From NCBI RefSeq assembly GCF_014650715.1, contig NZ_BMVM01000013.1:124001-188000 (forward strand): a stretch of 64,000 nucleotides of DNA, in the 5' to 3' direction. A model generated the notes under the pieces. It ran no database searches. It was not told where the DNA came from and saw nothing but the letters and a program-made list of their open reading frames with translations. Every line of letters begins with the position of its first letter. Position 1 is the stretch's first letter. Shown one piece after another: positions 18,063 to 26,375 of this stretch. Origin of the DNA: Streptomyces bluensis. GTDB lineage: Bacteria; Actinomycetota; Actinomycetes; Streptomycetales; Streptomycetaceae. The position numbers and the translations under genes were made by a program.

Positions 18063-18242
18063 CTAGGGCGTGTTTCGAAAGTCCCGTCGTCCGCCCGAAG
18101 GGCGGGCCCCGCGGCGTCTGGTGCGTGCGATCGCAAGGCGCCGGAGCGCCCTAATAGCGGAGCTATTCGGGCGTTTCGGCAACGCCGCGAGCGTGCGTGC
18201 CAGGCGTCGCGGGGCAGGCGGGACTTTCGAAACACGCCCTAG
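18063..18242. mobile_element. 180-base MITE-like element with perfect terminal inverted repeats (copy B)
   Basis: Perfect 24-base terminal inverted repeats (18063-18086 and 18219-18242, with core GTTTCGAAAGT) begin and end with CTAG, so the element is bordered by TA as expected for IS630/Tc1-type insertion. The interior matches copy A at 228-392 and folds as nested stems. There is no coding capacity. The right end supplies the TAG stop codon of the ADP-ribosylglycohydrolase gene. Confidence 0.75.
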
Positions 18243-19150
18243 GGCCTGTCGCGAACCAGAGCCCAGTCCGGCAGCACTTCCGTCTGCCGCAACCACTCCT
18301 CGGGAGGTGTCCCCGCCTTACCGGAGGCGACGACTCCCCCGACGATGGCACAGGTCGTGTCCACATCGCCGCCCACCTGGGCCGTCACCCAGAACGCCTG
18401 CCCGTAGTCGCTGAGGGCCCTCGCGGCCGACCAGATCGCGAAAGGCACCGTGTCGTGCGCCGACGTGCGCCGGCCGCAGCCGAGTACGGCGGCGACGGTG
18501 CTCGCGTCGCCGTAGTCGAGCATGTCGCGGGCGCGTCGCAGTCCCGCGCCGACGGCACTTGTGGGGACGAGTGAGATGACGCCGTCGAGCAACGCTTCGG
18601 CGCTCGGCGGCCCTGCCGGGTCGGCCGCGAGGGCGGCGGCCGCGGCGACGGCCATGGCACCGGCGACGGCCTCGCGGTGCTGGTGCGTGGGGTACGCCGA
18701 GATCTCCGCCTGGTGGGTCGCCTGCTCGGGGTCGTCCGCGTACCAGGCCCCCAAGGGGGCGATCCGCATGGCCGCGCCGTTGCCCCAGGAGCCTTGTCCG
18801 TTGAAGAGCGCGGAGGCCAGCTCACGCCAGTCGCCGCCCTCCCTGATCAGCCGCAGCAACCGGTTGACCGCCGGCCCGTAACCGCGGTCGAAGTCGTGGT
18901 GCTCGGCGAAGGACCGGGCCAGCTCGTCCTGGTCGATCCTTTGGTGGGCGGCGAGGATCGCCACGACGGAGCAGGCCATCTCCGTGTCGTCCGTCCACGA
19001 CCAGGGACCGGTCGGCGTCTCACGGCGCTTGAGCAGCGGATGGTTCGCGGGGACGAAGTACTGCGAGCCCAGCGCGTCCCCCACCGAGAGTCCGCGCAGG
19101 CTGCTCAGGGCGCGGTCCAGGCGTTCGCCAGGAGAGGAGTCAGCGGTCAT
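18239..19150 (-). CDS. ADP-ribosylglycohydrolase family protein
   Basis: A 303-residue DraG/ARH-fold protein. Such enzymes remove ADP-ribose from proteins, nucleic acids or small molecules using two metal ions. Metal-binding motifs are intact: GLSVGDALGS (near 20-29), TDDTEMA (near 53-59), GNGAAMRIAPLG and the C-terminal GGDVDTTCAIVG. The stop codon TAG lies inside the end of the adjacent mobile-element-like repeat, so the original C-terminus may have been changed. It may be co-transcribed with the histidine phosphatase gene upstream. The target is unknown. Confidence 0.9.
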   Translation of the reverse strand: MTADSSPGERLDRALSSLRGLSVGDALGSQYFVPANHPLLKRRETPTGPWSWTDDTEMACSVVAILAAHQRIDQDELARSFAEHHDFDRGYGPAVNRLLRLIREGGDWRELASALFNGQGSWGNGAAMRIAPLGAWYADDPEQATHQAEISAYPTHQHREAVAGAMAVAAAAALAADPAGPPSAEALLDGVISLVPTSAVGAGLRRARDMLDYGDASTVAAVLGCGRRTSAHDTVPFAIWSAARALSDYGQAFWVTAQVGGDVDTTCAIVGGVVASGKAGTPPEEWLRQTEVLPDWALVRDRP

Positions 19151-19162
19151 CGCCCTGCCACT

Positions 19163-19822
19163 CTAACCGGTGACTCCGTACGACTCCGGGTCACGCCAGC
19201 GTTCGAAGGGGCGGTCAAGGGTGTACTTGCCGTCGTCTCCGAGAACGAGCATCCGCATCTCCGCGTTCCCGGGATTGGACAACGACTCGAACTCGGCGAC
19301 CGACCAGTGGAACCAGCGCATGCAGAACAGCCGCATGGCCAGGCCGTGGGTCACCAGGAGCACGTTCGGCGGGTGGTCGGGGTCCTCGAAGCTGCGGAAC
19401 AGGCTCTCCAGGAAGCCCCCGACCCGGTCGTACACGTCGGCCCCGGACTCGCCCTGCGCGAAGCGGTAGAAGAAGTGCCCGTACGCGTCCCGGTAGGACT
19501 TCTGAAGCTGTACGTCCTCCCGGTCCTGCCAGTTGCCCCAGTCCTGCTCGCGCAGCCGTGGCTCCTCACGGACGCGTACCAACTCGGGGTCGAGGTGGAA
19601 GGCCCGGAACGTCTCGTGGGTGCGGCGGTACGGGGAGACGTACACACTGACGCGCTCCCGGCCGAACACCTCCCGGAGCCGCTTGCCGGTCCCTTCCGCC
19701 TGCCGCCAGCCGAGCTCGGTGAGCCCCAGGGCATGGTCGGGCTCGCGTTCGTACACGGTGTCGTCGGCGTTGCCCGTTGACTCGCCGTGCCGGACAAGGA
19801 CGATGCGCCGTGGTCGTGCCAT
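19163..19822 (-). CDS. histidine phosphatase family protein
   Basis: A 219-residue phosphoglycerate-mutase-like phosphatase. The catalytic phosphohistidine motif VRHGEST is at residues 10-16, and the second histidine is in VTHGLAMR. The conserved arginine of SPYRRTHET and the glutamate of LREQDWGNWQ are present. The substrate is not predictable; relatives act on sugar phosphates, nucleotides or proteins. It lies 12 bases upstream of the ADP-ribosylglycohydrolase gene on the same strand, suggesting an operon. Confidence 0.9.
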   Translation of the reverse strand: MARPRRIVLVRHGESTGNADDTVYEREPDHALGLTELGWRQAEGTGKRLREVFGRERVSVYVSPYRRTHETFRAFHLDPELVRVREEPRLREQDWGNWQDREDVQLQKSYRDAYGHFFYRFAQGESGADVYDRVGGFLESLFRSFEDPDHPPNVLLVTHGLAMRLFCMRWFHWSVAEFESLSNPGNAEMRMLVLGDDGKYTLDRPFERWRDPESYGVTG

Positions 19823-19964
19823 GCCAAAACCCTAGATCGGGTCGCGCCGGATCGAGCACCCGTACAGGCTCCTTACGGCGTAGGTCACACAGGTCCTGCA
19901 CACCCAGGGTCGCATTTTGTACCCTCCGGCACCCATTTGACGCATCCTGTTCCCCCGCACCCGC

Positions 19965-20570
19965 TCAGACCGTCCAGGCGGACTCCAGGTCCACGATGTC
20001 ACCCGCGAGCGCCGCGACATCGGCCTCGATCTGGGCGCGCAGGGCGAGCCGCTCCACGCGTTCGGTGCGGTACTTTCCGTGCTCGGCGGCCGACTGCCAC
20101 ATGGAGAGGATCATGAACTCGTGGCCCGGAGCCTCACCGAAGAGGCCCCGCACCATGCCGGGGGAGCCGGCCATCGCGGGGTTCCAGACCTTCTCCTGCA
20201 TCAGCGTGAAGTGCTCGGCGCGCTCCTCATGGACGCGACAGTGCGCCACCCGCACCAGATCGGCGTCCGTGAAACGCGGTTCGAAACCGGTCTTCACATC
20301 GAAGCGGTAGTCGAAGAGCTTGACCTGCGGGTCCTTGAAGGTACCGGACTGTGAGGCGGCGAGCCGGTCGTGGGAGCGCGCCATGAAGGAGTCGTAAAAG
20401 GCACGGCTCTCCCAGAAGGAGAAGATATGGGCCACGCCAGGCCGCGCACGGCTCCAGCCGCCACCCTGCCCACGGAAACCCGGCTCCCCCAGAAGCCCCG
20501 CCCACTTTCGCTGCCCCCGTTCGAAACCGCGGCGGTCCACCACGGTGCAGCGAATCCACTTGACCAGCAC
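19965..20570 (-). CDS. YdbC/DUF4937-like protein (dimeric alpha-beta barrel fold)
   Basis: A 201-residue protein with two repeats resembling the ABM-type ferredoxin-like fold: residues about 1-100, with an HIFSFWESRAFYDSFMA helix, and 100-190, with FMILSMWQSAAEHGKYRT. Such small heme-oxygenase/monooxygenase-like proteins are common in Streptomyces; the catalytic role is unproven. The start is taken as GTG 20570 (VLVKWIRC); there is no strong ribosome-binding site, so it is less certain. Confidence 0.72.
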   Translation of the reverse strand: MLVKWIRCTVVDRRGFERGQRKWAGLLGEPGFRGQGGGWSRARPGVAHIFSFWESRAFYDSFMARSHDRLAASQSGTFKDPQVKLFDYRFDVKTGFEPRFTDADLVRVAHCRVHEERAEHFTLMQEKVWNPAMAGSPGMVRGLFGEAPGHEFMILSMWQSAAEHGKYRTERVERLALRAQIEADVAALAGDIVDLESAWTV

Positions 20571-20721
20571 CGCGCCATCGTAAGGCCACGCAGCGTGGCG
20601 CCGGTCACGCTCCGGCGGAGTGCACCCGAGCGAGCGCCCCCGCGCGCGTGGGAGGATGAATAACGGGCCTGGACTGTACGGCAGTTCGGGCGGCAGGCCC
20701 AGGAATCGGGGAGGAGATCTG

Positions 20722-21255
20722 GTGGACGGCCTCAACAAGGGCATCGACAAGGTCGAGGTGGCGGTGAAGTGGGATCCCAGTCCCTCGGGACAGGCGCCCA
20801 CGGACCTGGACCTCGTCGCGGCGACCTACCTGGCCGCCGAGCCGTACGGAAACCCCGACTATGTGGTGCATTTCGACAGCCGCTCCCCCGACGGCACCAT
20901 CACCCTCAACCGCGAGAGCACGACCGGTCAGGGCTTCGGCTGGGACGAGGTCATGACCATCGAGCTGAGCCGGCTCGCCGGCCGCTACGCGCGCGTGGTG
21001 GTGGGTGTGGTCATACAGCAGCGGACCGGCCGGAAGACCTTCGTCAACGTCCACAACTGCGCCCTGCGCGTCCGTGAGGGCTACACCGTCCTGGCCGAGG
21101 ACGACTTCGGCGGCGTCCTGAGGTCCACGGCGGCGACCGTCGCGGAGTTCGTGCGCGACGACTCGGGAGAGTGGTCGTTCCGACCAGGCGTCCACGGCTA
21201 CGAGGAGGACCCGGCGTCCTTCGCCCGCGTCATGGGCAGCCTGAGCGAGTCCTGA
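20722..21255 (+). CDS. TerD-family (tellurium/calcium-binding stress) protein
   Basis: A 177-residue TerD domain protein. The family signature is clear: DGLNKGIDKVEVAVKWD at the N-terminus, DYVVHFDSRSPDGTI, and GFGWDEVMTIELSRL. TerD domains bind calcium at the acidic DLDLVAA and W-D-E regions and take part in stress responses. GTG 20722 has GGAGGAG 5 bases upstream. A longer start at ATG 20656 was rejected because its ribosome-binding site would abut the start and codon use upstream lacks the G/C third-position bias. It is solitary, not part of a ter operon, and convergent with nrdJ. Confidence 0.88.
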   Translation: MDGLNKGIDKVEVAVKWDPSPSGQAPTDLDLVAATYLAAEPYGNPDYVVHFDSRSPDGTITLNRESTTGQGFGWDEVMTIELSRLAGRYARVVVGVVIQQRTGRKTFVNVHNCALRVREGYTVLAEDDFGGVLRSTAATVAEFVRDDSGEWSFRPGVHGYEEDPASFARVMGSLSES

Positions 21256-21298
21256 CCCGTTCACGGCACCCGTCAAGAGCCGGGCGTCGCCCGCACCG

Positions 21299-21334
21299 AG
21301 GGCGGTGGAGCCGGGCTTCCGGCTCCACCGCCCT
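21299..21334. terminator. bidirectional terminator between the TerD-family gene and nrdJ
   Basis: A perfect 16-base stem, AGGGCGGTGGAGCCGG (21299-21314) with its complement at 21319-21334, around the 4-base loop GCTT. It lies between two convergent genes. Confidence 0.85.
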
Positions 21335-21369
21335 GACGAGCTCATTCACGCCTCAGGAGGCGTCCGGGC

Positions 21370-24264
21370 TCAGCTGCACCCGCTGGTCGAGCCGCAGCCC
21401 TCGCAGATGTAGCAGGAACCGGCCCGCTGCATCTTGGTGCCGCAGGAGAAGCAGAGCGGGGCGTCCGCCTGGATGCCCAGTTGCATCTCCACGAGTTCGG
21501 CGCTGGTGTGGGCCTGCTGCGGGGCGGGCTTGGCCGCCTCGATGCCCGCCCTGGGCGTGGCGACGGCCTTCAGCTCCTGTGCGCGGGGCGCGGACTGGGC
21601 CAGGCCCTCGACATCGACCTCTTCCTCGGTCGGCTCGTAGGAGCCCGTCTCCAGGTGGCGCTGGCGCTCCTCGGCGGAGTGGATGCCGAGCGCGGAGCGC
21701 GTCTCGAACGGCAGGAAGTCGAGCGCCAGCCGACGGAAGATGTAGTCGACGATCGACTGCGCCATCCGCACGTCCGGGTCGTCCGTCATCCCGGCCGGCT
21801 CGAAACGCATGTTGGTGAACTTGGAGACGTACGTCTCCAGCGGCACGCCGTACTGGAGGCCGACGGACACCGCGATGGAGAAGGCGTCCATCATGCCCGC
21901 GAGGGTCGAACCCTGCTTGGACATCTTCAGGAAGACCTCGCCCAGGCCGTCGTCCGGGTAGGAGTTGGCCGTCATGTAACCCTCGGCGCCGCCGACGGTG
22001 AAGGACGTGGTGATGCCGGGACGACCCTTCGGGAGGCGCTTGCGGACCGGGCGGTACTCGACGACCTTCTCGACCGTCTCGCGGATGGTCGCCTCGGCCT
22101 TCTCCGTGATCTCGGCCTTCTCCTTCTCCTTGGTCTTCGCGGAGAGCGGCTGGCCGACCTTGCAGTTGTCGCGGTAGATGGCGAGCGCCTTGACGCCCAT
22201 CTTCCAGGCCTCGAAGTAGATCTCCTCGACCTCCTCGACGGTCGCCGACTCCGGCATGTTGACCGTCTTGGACAGGGCGCCGGAGATCCACGGCTGGATC
22301 GCGGCCATCATGCGGACGTGGCCCATCGGGGAGATGGCACGCTCGCCCATGGCGCAGTCGAAGACCTCGTAGTGCTCGGGCTTGAGGCCCGGTGCGTCGA
22401 TCACGTTGCCGTGCTCGGCGATGTGGGCGACGATCGCCTCGATCTGCTCCTCCTGGTAGCCCAGGCGGCGCAGGGCCTGCGGGACGGTGCCGTTGACGAT
22501 CTGCATCGAGCCGCCGCCGACCAGCTTCTTGAACTTGACCAGCGCGAGGTCGGGCTCCAGGCCGGTGGTGTCGCAGGACATCGCGAGACCGATGGTGCCG
22601 GTCGGGGCGATGACGGACGCCTGCGAGTTGCGGAAGCCGTTCTTCTCACCGAGGCGGAGCACGTCCTGCCAGGCCTCCGTGGCGGCGGCCCAGACCGGGG
22701 TGTCCAGGTCGTCCATGCGGACGGCCTGGGTGTTGGCGTCGGCGTGCTGCTTCATCACGCGCAGGTGCGGCTTGGCGTTGCGGGCGTAGCCCTCGTACGG
22801 GCCGACGACCGCGGCGAGTTCGGCGGAGCGGCGGTACGACGTACCGGTCATCAGCGAGGTGATGGCTCCGGCCAGCGCGCGACCGCCGTCGGAGTCGTAC
22901 GCGTGGCCGGTCGCCATGAGGAGGGCGCCGAGGTTGGCGTAGCCGATGCCGAGTTGGCGGAAGGCGCGGGTGTTCTCGCCGATCTTCTGGGTCGGGAAGT
23001 CCGCGAAGCAGATGGAGATGTCCATCGCGGTGATGACGAGCTCGACGACCTTCGTGAAGCGCTCGACGTCGAAGGACTGGTTGCCCTTGCCGTCGTCCTT
23101 CAGGAACTTCATCAGGTTCAGCGAGGCGAGGTTGCAGGACGTGTTGTCCAGGTGCATGTACTCGCTGCAGGGGTTCGAGCCGTTGATGCGGCCGGACTCC
23201 GGGCACGTGTGCCAGTGGTTGATGGTGTCGTCGTACTGGATGCCGGGGTCGGCGCAGGCCCATGCGGCCTCGGCCATCTTGCGGAACAGGGTCTTGGCGT
23301 CGACCTCTTCGATGACGTCGCCGGTCATCCGCGCGCGCAGACCGAACTTCCCGCCGGACTCGACGGCCGTCATGAACTCGTCGTTCACACGGACCGAGTT
23401 GTTGGCGTTCTGGTACTGGACGGAGGTGATGTCCTCTCCGCCGAGGTCCATGTCGAAGCCCGCGTCACGCAGGGCGCGGATCTTCTCCTCCTCCTTCACC
23501 TTGGTCTCGATGAAGTCCTCGATGTCGGGGTGGTCGACGTCGAGGATGACCATCTTGGCGGCGCGGCGGGTGGCGCCACCGGACTTGATCGTTCCTGCGG
23601 AGGCGTCGGCACCGCGCATGAAGGAGACCGGACCGGAGGCGTTGCCACCGGAGGAGAGGAGCTCCTTGGAGGAGCGGATCCGGGAGAGGTTCAGGCCGGC
23701 GCCGGAGCCGCCCTTGAAGATCATGCCCTCTTCCTTGTACCAGTCGAGGATCGACTCCATGGAGTCGTCGACGGCCAGGATGAAGCAGGCGGAGACCTGC
23801 TGGGGCTGGGGCGTGCCGACGTTGAACCAGACCGGGCTGTTGAAGCTGAAGATCTGGTGCAGGAGGGCGTACGCCAGCTCGTGCTCGAAGATCTCGGCGT
23901 CGGCGGGCGAGGCGAAGTACTTGTAGTCTTCACCGGCCTTCCGGTACGTCTTCACGATGCGGTCGATGAGCTGCTTCAGGCTCACCTCGCGCTGCGGGGT
24001 GCCGACGGCACCACGGAAGTACTTGCTGGTGACGATGTTGACCGCGTTCACCGACCAGAACTCGGGGAACTCGACGCCGCGCTGCTCGAAGTTGACCGAG
24101 CCGTCGCGCCAGTTGGTCATGACGACGTCACGGCGCGCCCACTCGACCTCGTCGTACGGGTGCACGCCGGGGGTGGTGTGGATGCGCTCGATACGCAGTC
24201 CCTTGCTCGCCTTGGTGCCCTTGGCGCGGGAACTCCGTGCCGGACCGCTCGCCGTCTCTGTCAT
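21370..24264 (-). CDS. nrdJ: vitamin B12-dependent ribonucleotide reductase (class II)
   Basis: A 964-residue adenosylcobalamin-dependent enzyme that reduces ribonucleotides to deoxyribonucleotides. The central barrel carries SGSNPCSEY/NTSCNLASLNL-type cysteines and PTGTIGLAMSCDTTG. The C-terminal tail ends with a cysteine-rich redox/zinc motif (CFSCGTKMQRAGSCYICEGC) used for disulfide shuttling. The length is typical for actinobacterial NrdJ. ATG 24264 has GGGAGG 4 bases upstream. It is downstream of nrdR on the same strand (161-base gap), the usual nrdRJ arrangement, so it should be repressed by NrdR when dATP is plentiful. No cobalamin riboswitch was recognised upstream. Confidence 0.97.
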   Translation of the reverse strand: MTETASGPARSSRAKGTKASKGLRIERIHTTPGVHPYDEVEWARRDVVMTNWRDGSVNFEQRGVEFPEFWSVNAVNIVTSKYFRGAVGTPQREVSLKQLIDRIVKTYRKAGEDYKYFASPADAEIFEHELAYALLHQIFSFNSPVWFNVGTPQPQQVSACFILAVDDSMESILDWYKEEGMIFKGGSGAGLNLSRIRSSKELLSSGGNASGPVSFMRGADASAGTIKSGGATRRAAKMVILDVDHPDIEDFIETKVKEEEKIRALRDAGFDMDLGGEDITSVQYQNANNSVRVNDEFMTAVESGGKFGLRARMTGDVIEEVDAKTLFRKMAEAAWACADPGIQYDDTINHWHTCPESGRINGSNPCSEYMHLDNTSCNLASLNLMKFLKDDGKGNQSFDVERFTKVVELVITAMDISICFADFPTQKIGENTRAFRQLGIGYANLGALLMATGHAYDSDGGRALAGAITSLMTGTSYRRSAELAAVVGPYEGYARNAKPHLRVMKQHADANTQAVRMDDLDTPVWAAATEAWQDVLRLGEKNGFRNSQASVIAPTGTIGLAMSCDTTGLEPDLALVKFKKLVGGGSMQIVNGTVPQALRRLGYQEEQIEAIVAHIAEHGNVIDAPGLKPEHYEVFDCAMGERAISPMGHVRMMAAIQPWISGALSKTVNMPESATVEEVEEIYFEAWKMGVKALAIYRDNCKVGQPLSAKTKEKEKAEITEKAEATIRETVEKVVEYRPVRKRLPKGRPGITTSFTVGGAEGYMTANSYPDDGLGEVFLKMSKQGSTLAGMMDAFSIAVSVGLQYGVPLETYVSKFTNMRFEPAGMTDDPDVRMAQSIVDYIFRRLALDFLPFETRSALGIHSAEERQRHLETGSYEPTEEEVDVEGLAQSAPRAQELKAVATPRAGIEAAKPAPQQAHTSAELVEMQLGIQADAPLCFSCGTKMQRAGSCYICEGCGSTSGCS

Positions 24265-24425
24265 GCCGCCTCCCTGTACGGGCGAAAACGCCCTGAAGTG
24301 CCACTTTGTTCCCGTAGCACGTGTTCTGTCATGTGTCGCGGCGCCGCGCACACGGCTCTCCGCGACAGGTCCTGGTCGCCGCCGGTCGTCCGGTCCGGGT
24401 GATCCGTCCGGGCGACTTCCGCCTG

Positions 24426-24989
24426 TCAGTCGGCGGCGCGGGCAGGCACGGGGACCTCTCCGGTCTCCCCGGGCCCGCAGTCGGGTTCCCCGCGCTCCTC
24501 GACTGCTCCCTCGCAGTCCTCGCCGTCCCCGGCGGGGCGCTTCCCCTGCTCTTCCCTGAGTTCCGCGATGGCCGCCTCGAAGTCCTCCAGCGAGTCGAAC
24601 GCCCGGTACACCGAGGCGAATCGCAGATAGGCGACGAGGTCGAGCTCCTGCAACGGGCCGAGTATGGCCAGCCCCACGTCGTGGGTGGTCAGCTCGGCGC
24701 TCCCCGTGGCCCGCACCGCCTCCTCGACCCGCTGGCCCAGCTGGGCGAGCGCGTCCTCGGTGACGGGCCGTCCCTGGCATGCCTTGCGCACACCATTGAT
24801 GATCTTCGTACGGCTGAAGGGCTCGGTGACCCCGGACCGCTTGACCACCATCAGCGAACAGGTCTCCACCGTCGTGAAACGGCGGGAGCAGTCCGGACAC
24901 TGACGGCGCCGGCGGATCGACGTACCGTCATCGGTCGTCCGAGAGTCGACGACGCGGCTGTCGGGGTGCCTGCAGAAAGGGCAATGCAT
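24426..24989 (-). CDS. nrdR: transcriptional regulator NrdR
   Basis: A 187-residue repressor of ribonucleotide reductase genes. The N-terminal zinc ribbon has CPFC (residues 3-6) and CPDC (residues 31-34). The following ATP-cone domain (about 45-140, starting LMVVKRSGVTEPFSRTKI) binds ATP/dATP and controls DNA binding. The tail after about 150 is acidic, proline-rich and probably disordered, which is common in actinobacteria. It is upstream of nrdJ. Two NrdR boxes about 110-155 bases upstream of its start suggest autoregulation of nrdRJ. Confidence 0.96.
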   Translation of the reverse strand: MHCPFCRHPDSRVVDSRTTDDGTSIRRRRQCPDCSRRFTTVETCSLMVVKRSGVTEPFSRTKIINGVRKACQGRPVTEDALAQLGQRVEEAVRATGSAELTTHDVGLAILGPLQELDLVAYLRFASVYRAFDSLEDFEAAIAELREEQGKRPAGDGEDCEGAVEERGEPDCGPGETGEVPVPARAAD

Positions 24990-25099
24990 AGAACGTCCAA
25001 CCCCCTTTCACAGCAGACTCAATAGCCTCACAGGCCCCTCTGGCCCCGCGAAGCAGCCCCAAGCATAGGCGATACCCGAGGGCCCCGAGACCCGGGGGA

Positions 25100-25146
25100 C
25101 CACAACTTCTGGGCCGTCACTGCAATCCAAGCACTACATGTAGGGC
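25100..25146. promoter_or_regulatory. pair of putative NrdR boxes upstream of nrdRJ
   Basis: Two 16-base sites, CCACAACTTCTGGGCC (25100-25115) and GCACTACATGTAGGGC (25131-25146), are spaced 31 bases (three helical turns), the arrangement expected for NrdR. The second sits in a larger palindrome with outer arms CCAAGC/GCTTGG (25127-25150). Confidence 0.7.
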
Positions 25147-25433
25147 TTGGCACGTAAATCCGCCCACCACGCGCGTGTCGCGCATGTATCGGCACGCACC
25201 ACAGGGTCCTTGGGCCACGGGGTGGCCGGGGATACGGTGGGGCGACGCTCAGGAGGGGCCGGTACCGGGCCGTCGAGGCGCCTGGTGGCAGACTGGACGA
25301 CGAAGCGACACCCGGCCCACAAGGCCATCACCCGGCGGTGAACAGTACAGCAATGAGCACTTTTGTCCGCCAGGAGCGTCGTTAGCCATACACCCGGAGA
25401 TCTGATCGCGTCGACCAATCCGCGATTTTTCAC

Positions 25434-25449
25434 TCGAACGTGTGTTTGG
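25434..25449. promoter_or_regulatory. SOS box (LexA site) upstream of lexA
   Basis: TCGAACGTGTGTTTGG closely matches the actinobacterial LexA site TCGAAC-N4-GTTCGA. It lies 60 bases before the lexA GTG, consistent with autorepression. Confidence 0.8.
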
Positions 25450-25509
25450 CGCAACCTTTCGAAAGCAACTACCGTTGTCCAGCACGGGAGACCATCGAGA
25501 GGGGCCGAC

Positions 25510-26286
25510 GTGACCACCACCGCAGACAGTGCCGCCATCACTGCCCAGGACCGCTCCCAGGACCGATTCGAGCCGGTGCATGCGATGAACGAAGCCACGA
25601 ACCATGAGGGGCCCAAGCGGTCCCTGCCTGGCCGACCTCCAGGCATCCGGGCCGACAGCTCGGGGCTCACGGACCGGCAGCGCCGGGTCATCGAGGTCAT
25701 CAGGGACTCCGTGCAACGGCGTGGCTACCCGCCGTCGATGCGGGAGATCGGCCAGGCAGTCGGCCTGTCCAGCACATCCTCGGTGGCGCACCAGCTGATG
25801 GCCTTGGAGCGCAAGGGCTTCCTCCGCCGCGACCCGCACCGCCCGCGCGCGTACGAGGTACGGGGCTCCGACCAGGCGTCGGCACAGCCCACGGACACGG
25901 CGGGCAAGCCGGCCGCGTCGTACGTCCCGCTCGTCGGCCGGATCGCCGCCGGTGGTCCGATCCTCGCCGAGGAGTCGGTGGAGGACGTGTTCCCGCTCCC
26001 GAGGCAGCTCGTCGGCGACGGCGAACTGTTCGTCCTGAAGGTCGTCGGCGATTCGATGATCGAGGCTGCCATCTGCGACGGAGACTGGGTGACGGTCCGC
26101 CGCCAGCCGGTCGCCGAGAACGGCGACATCGTGGCAGCCATGCTGGACGGCGAGGCCACGGTCAAGCGCTTCAAGCGCGAGGACGGCCACGTCTGGCTCC
26201 TCCCGCACAACGCGGCGTACGAGCCGATTCCCGGCGACGATGCGACCATCCTGGGCAAGGTGGTGGCGGTGCTGCGGCGGGTGTGA
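25510..26286 (+). CDS. lexA: LexA repressor
   Basis: A 258-residue SOS regulator. The N-terminal winged-helix DNA-binding domain spans about 52-115 (LTDRQRRVIEVIRDSV, then YPPSMREIGQAVGLSSTSSV). The self-cleavage bond is Ala147-Gly148 within GRIAAGGP; the catalytic pair is Ser182 (GDSM) and Lys219 (ATVKRF). A roughly 45-residue polar N-terminal extension precedes the HTH, as in other Streptomyces LexA proteins. GTG 25510 has GAGAGGGG upstream. An SOS box lies 60 bases before the start. Confidence 0.97.
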   Translation: MTTTADSAAITAQDRSQDRFEPVHAMNEATNHEGPKRSLPGRPPGIRADSSGLTDRQRRVIEVIRDSVQRRGYPPSMREIGQAVGLSSTSSVAHQLMALERKGFLRRDPHRPRAYEVRGSDQASAQPTDTAGKPAASYVPLVGRIAAGGPILAEESVEDVFPLPRQLVGDGELFVLKVVGDSMIEAAICDGDWVTVRRQPVAENGDIVAAMLDGEATVKRFKREDGHVWLLPHNAAYEPIPGDDATILGKVVAVLRRV

Positions 26287-26317
26287 CCCCGTAGCGGCGG
26301 TGCGCCGCCCTTGATCC

Positions 26318-26351
26318 GGGCCCCGGAACCCCTGCGCCGGTTCCGGGGCCC
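26318..26351. terminator. bidirectional terminator between lexA and the DinG-type helicase gene
   Basis: A perfect 13-base stem, GGGCCCCGGAACC (26318-26330) with GGTTCCGGGGCCC (26339-26351), and an 8-base loop, between convergent genes. Confidence 0.82.
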
Positions 26352-26375
26352 TGCACTGTCCGGCTCCGCCCACCC

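Noticed and set aside
20656..20721. Longer N-terminus for the TerD-family protein starting at ATG 20656
   Set aside because: GGGAGG abuts this ATG directly and the 22 codons lack the G/C third-position bias; GTG 20722 has a well-placed ribosome-binding site.
24265..24425. Cobalamin riboswitch or attenuator between nrdR and nrdJ
   Set aside because: Only a 5-base hairpin with an AAAA loop (24280-24293) is present; no B12-box-like sequence or extended fold was recognised.
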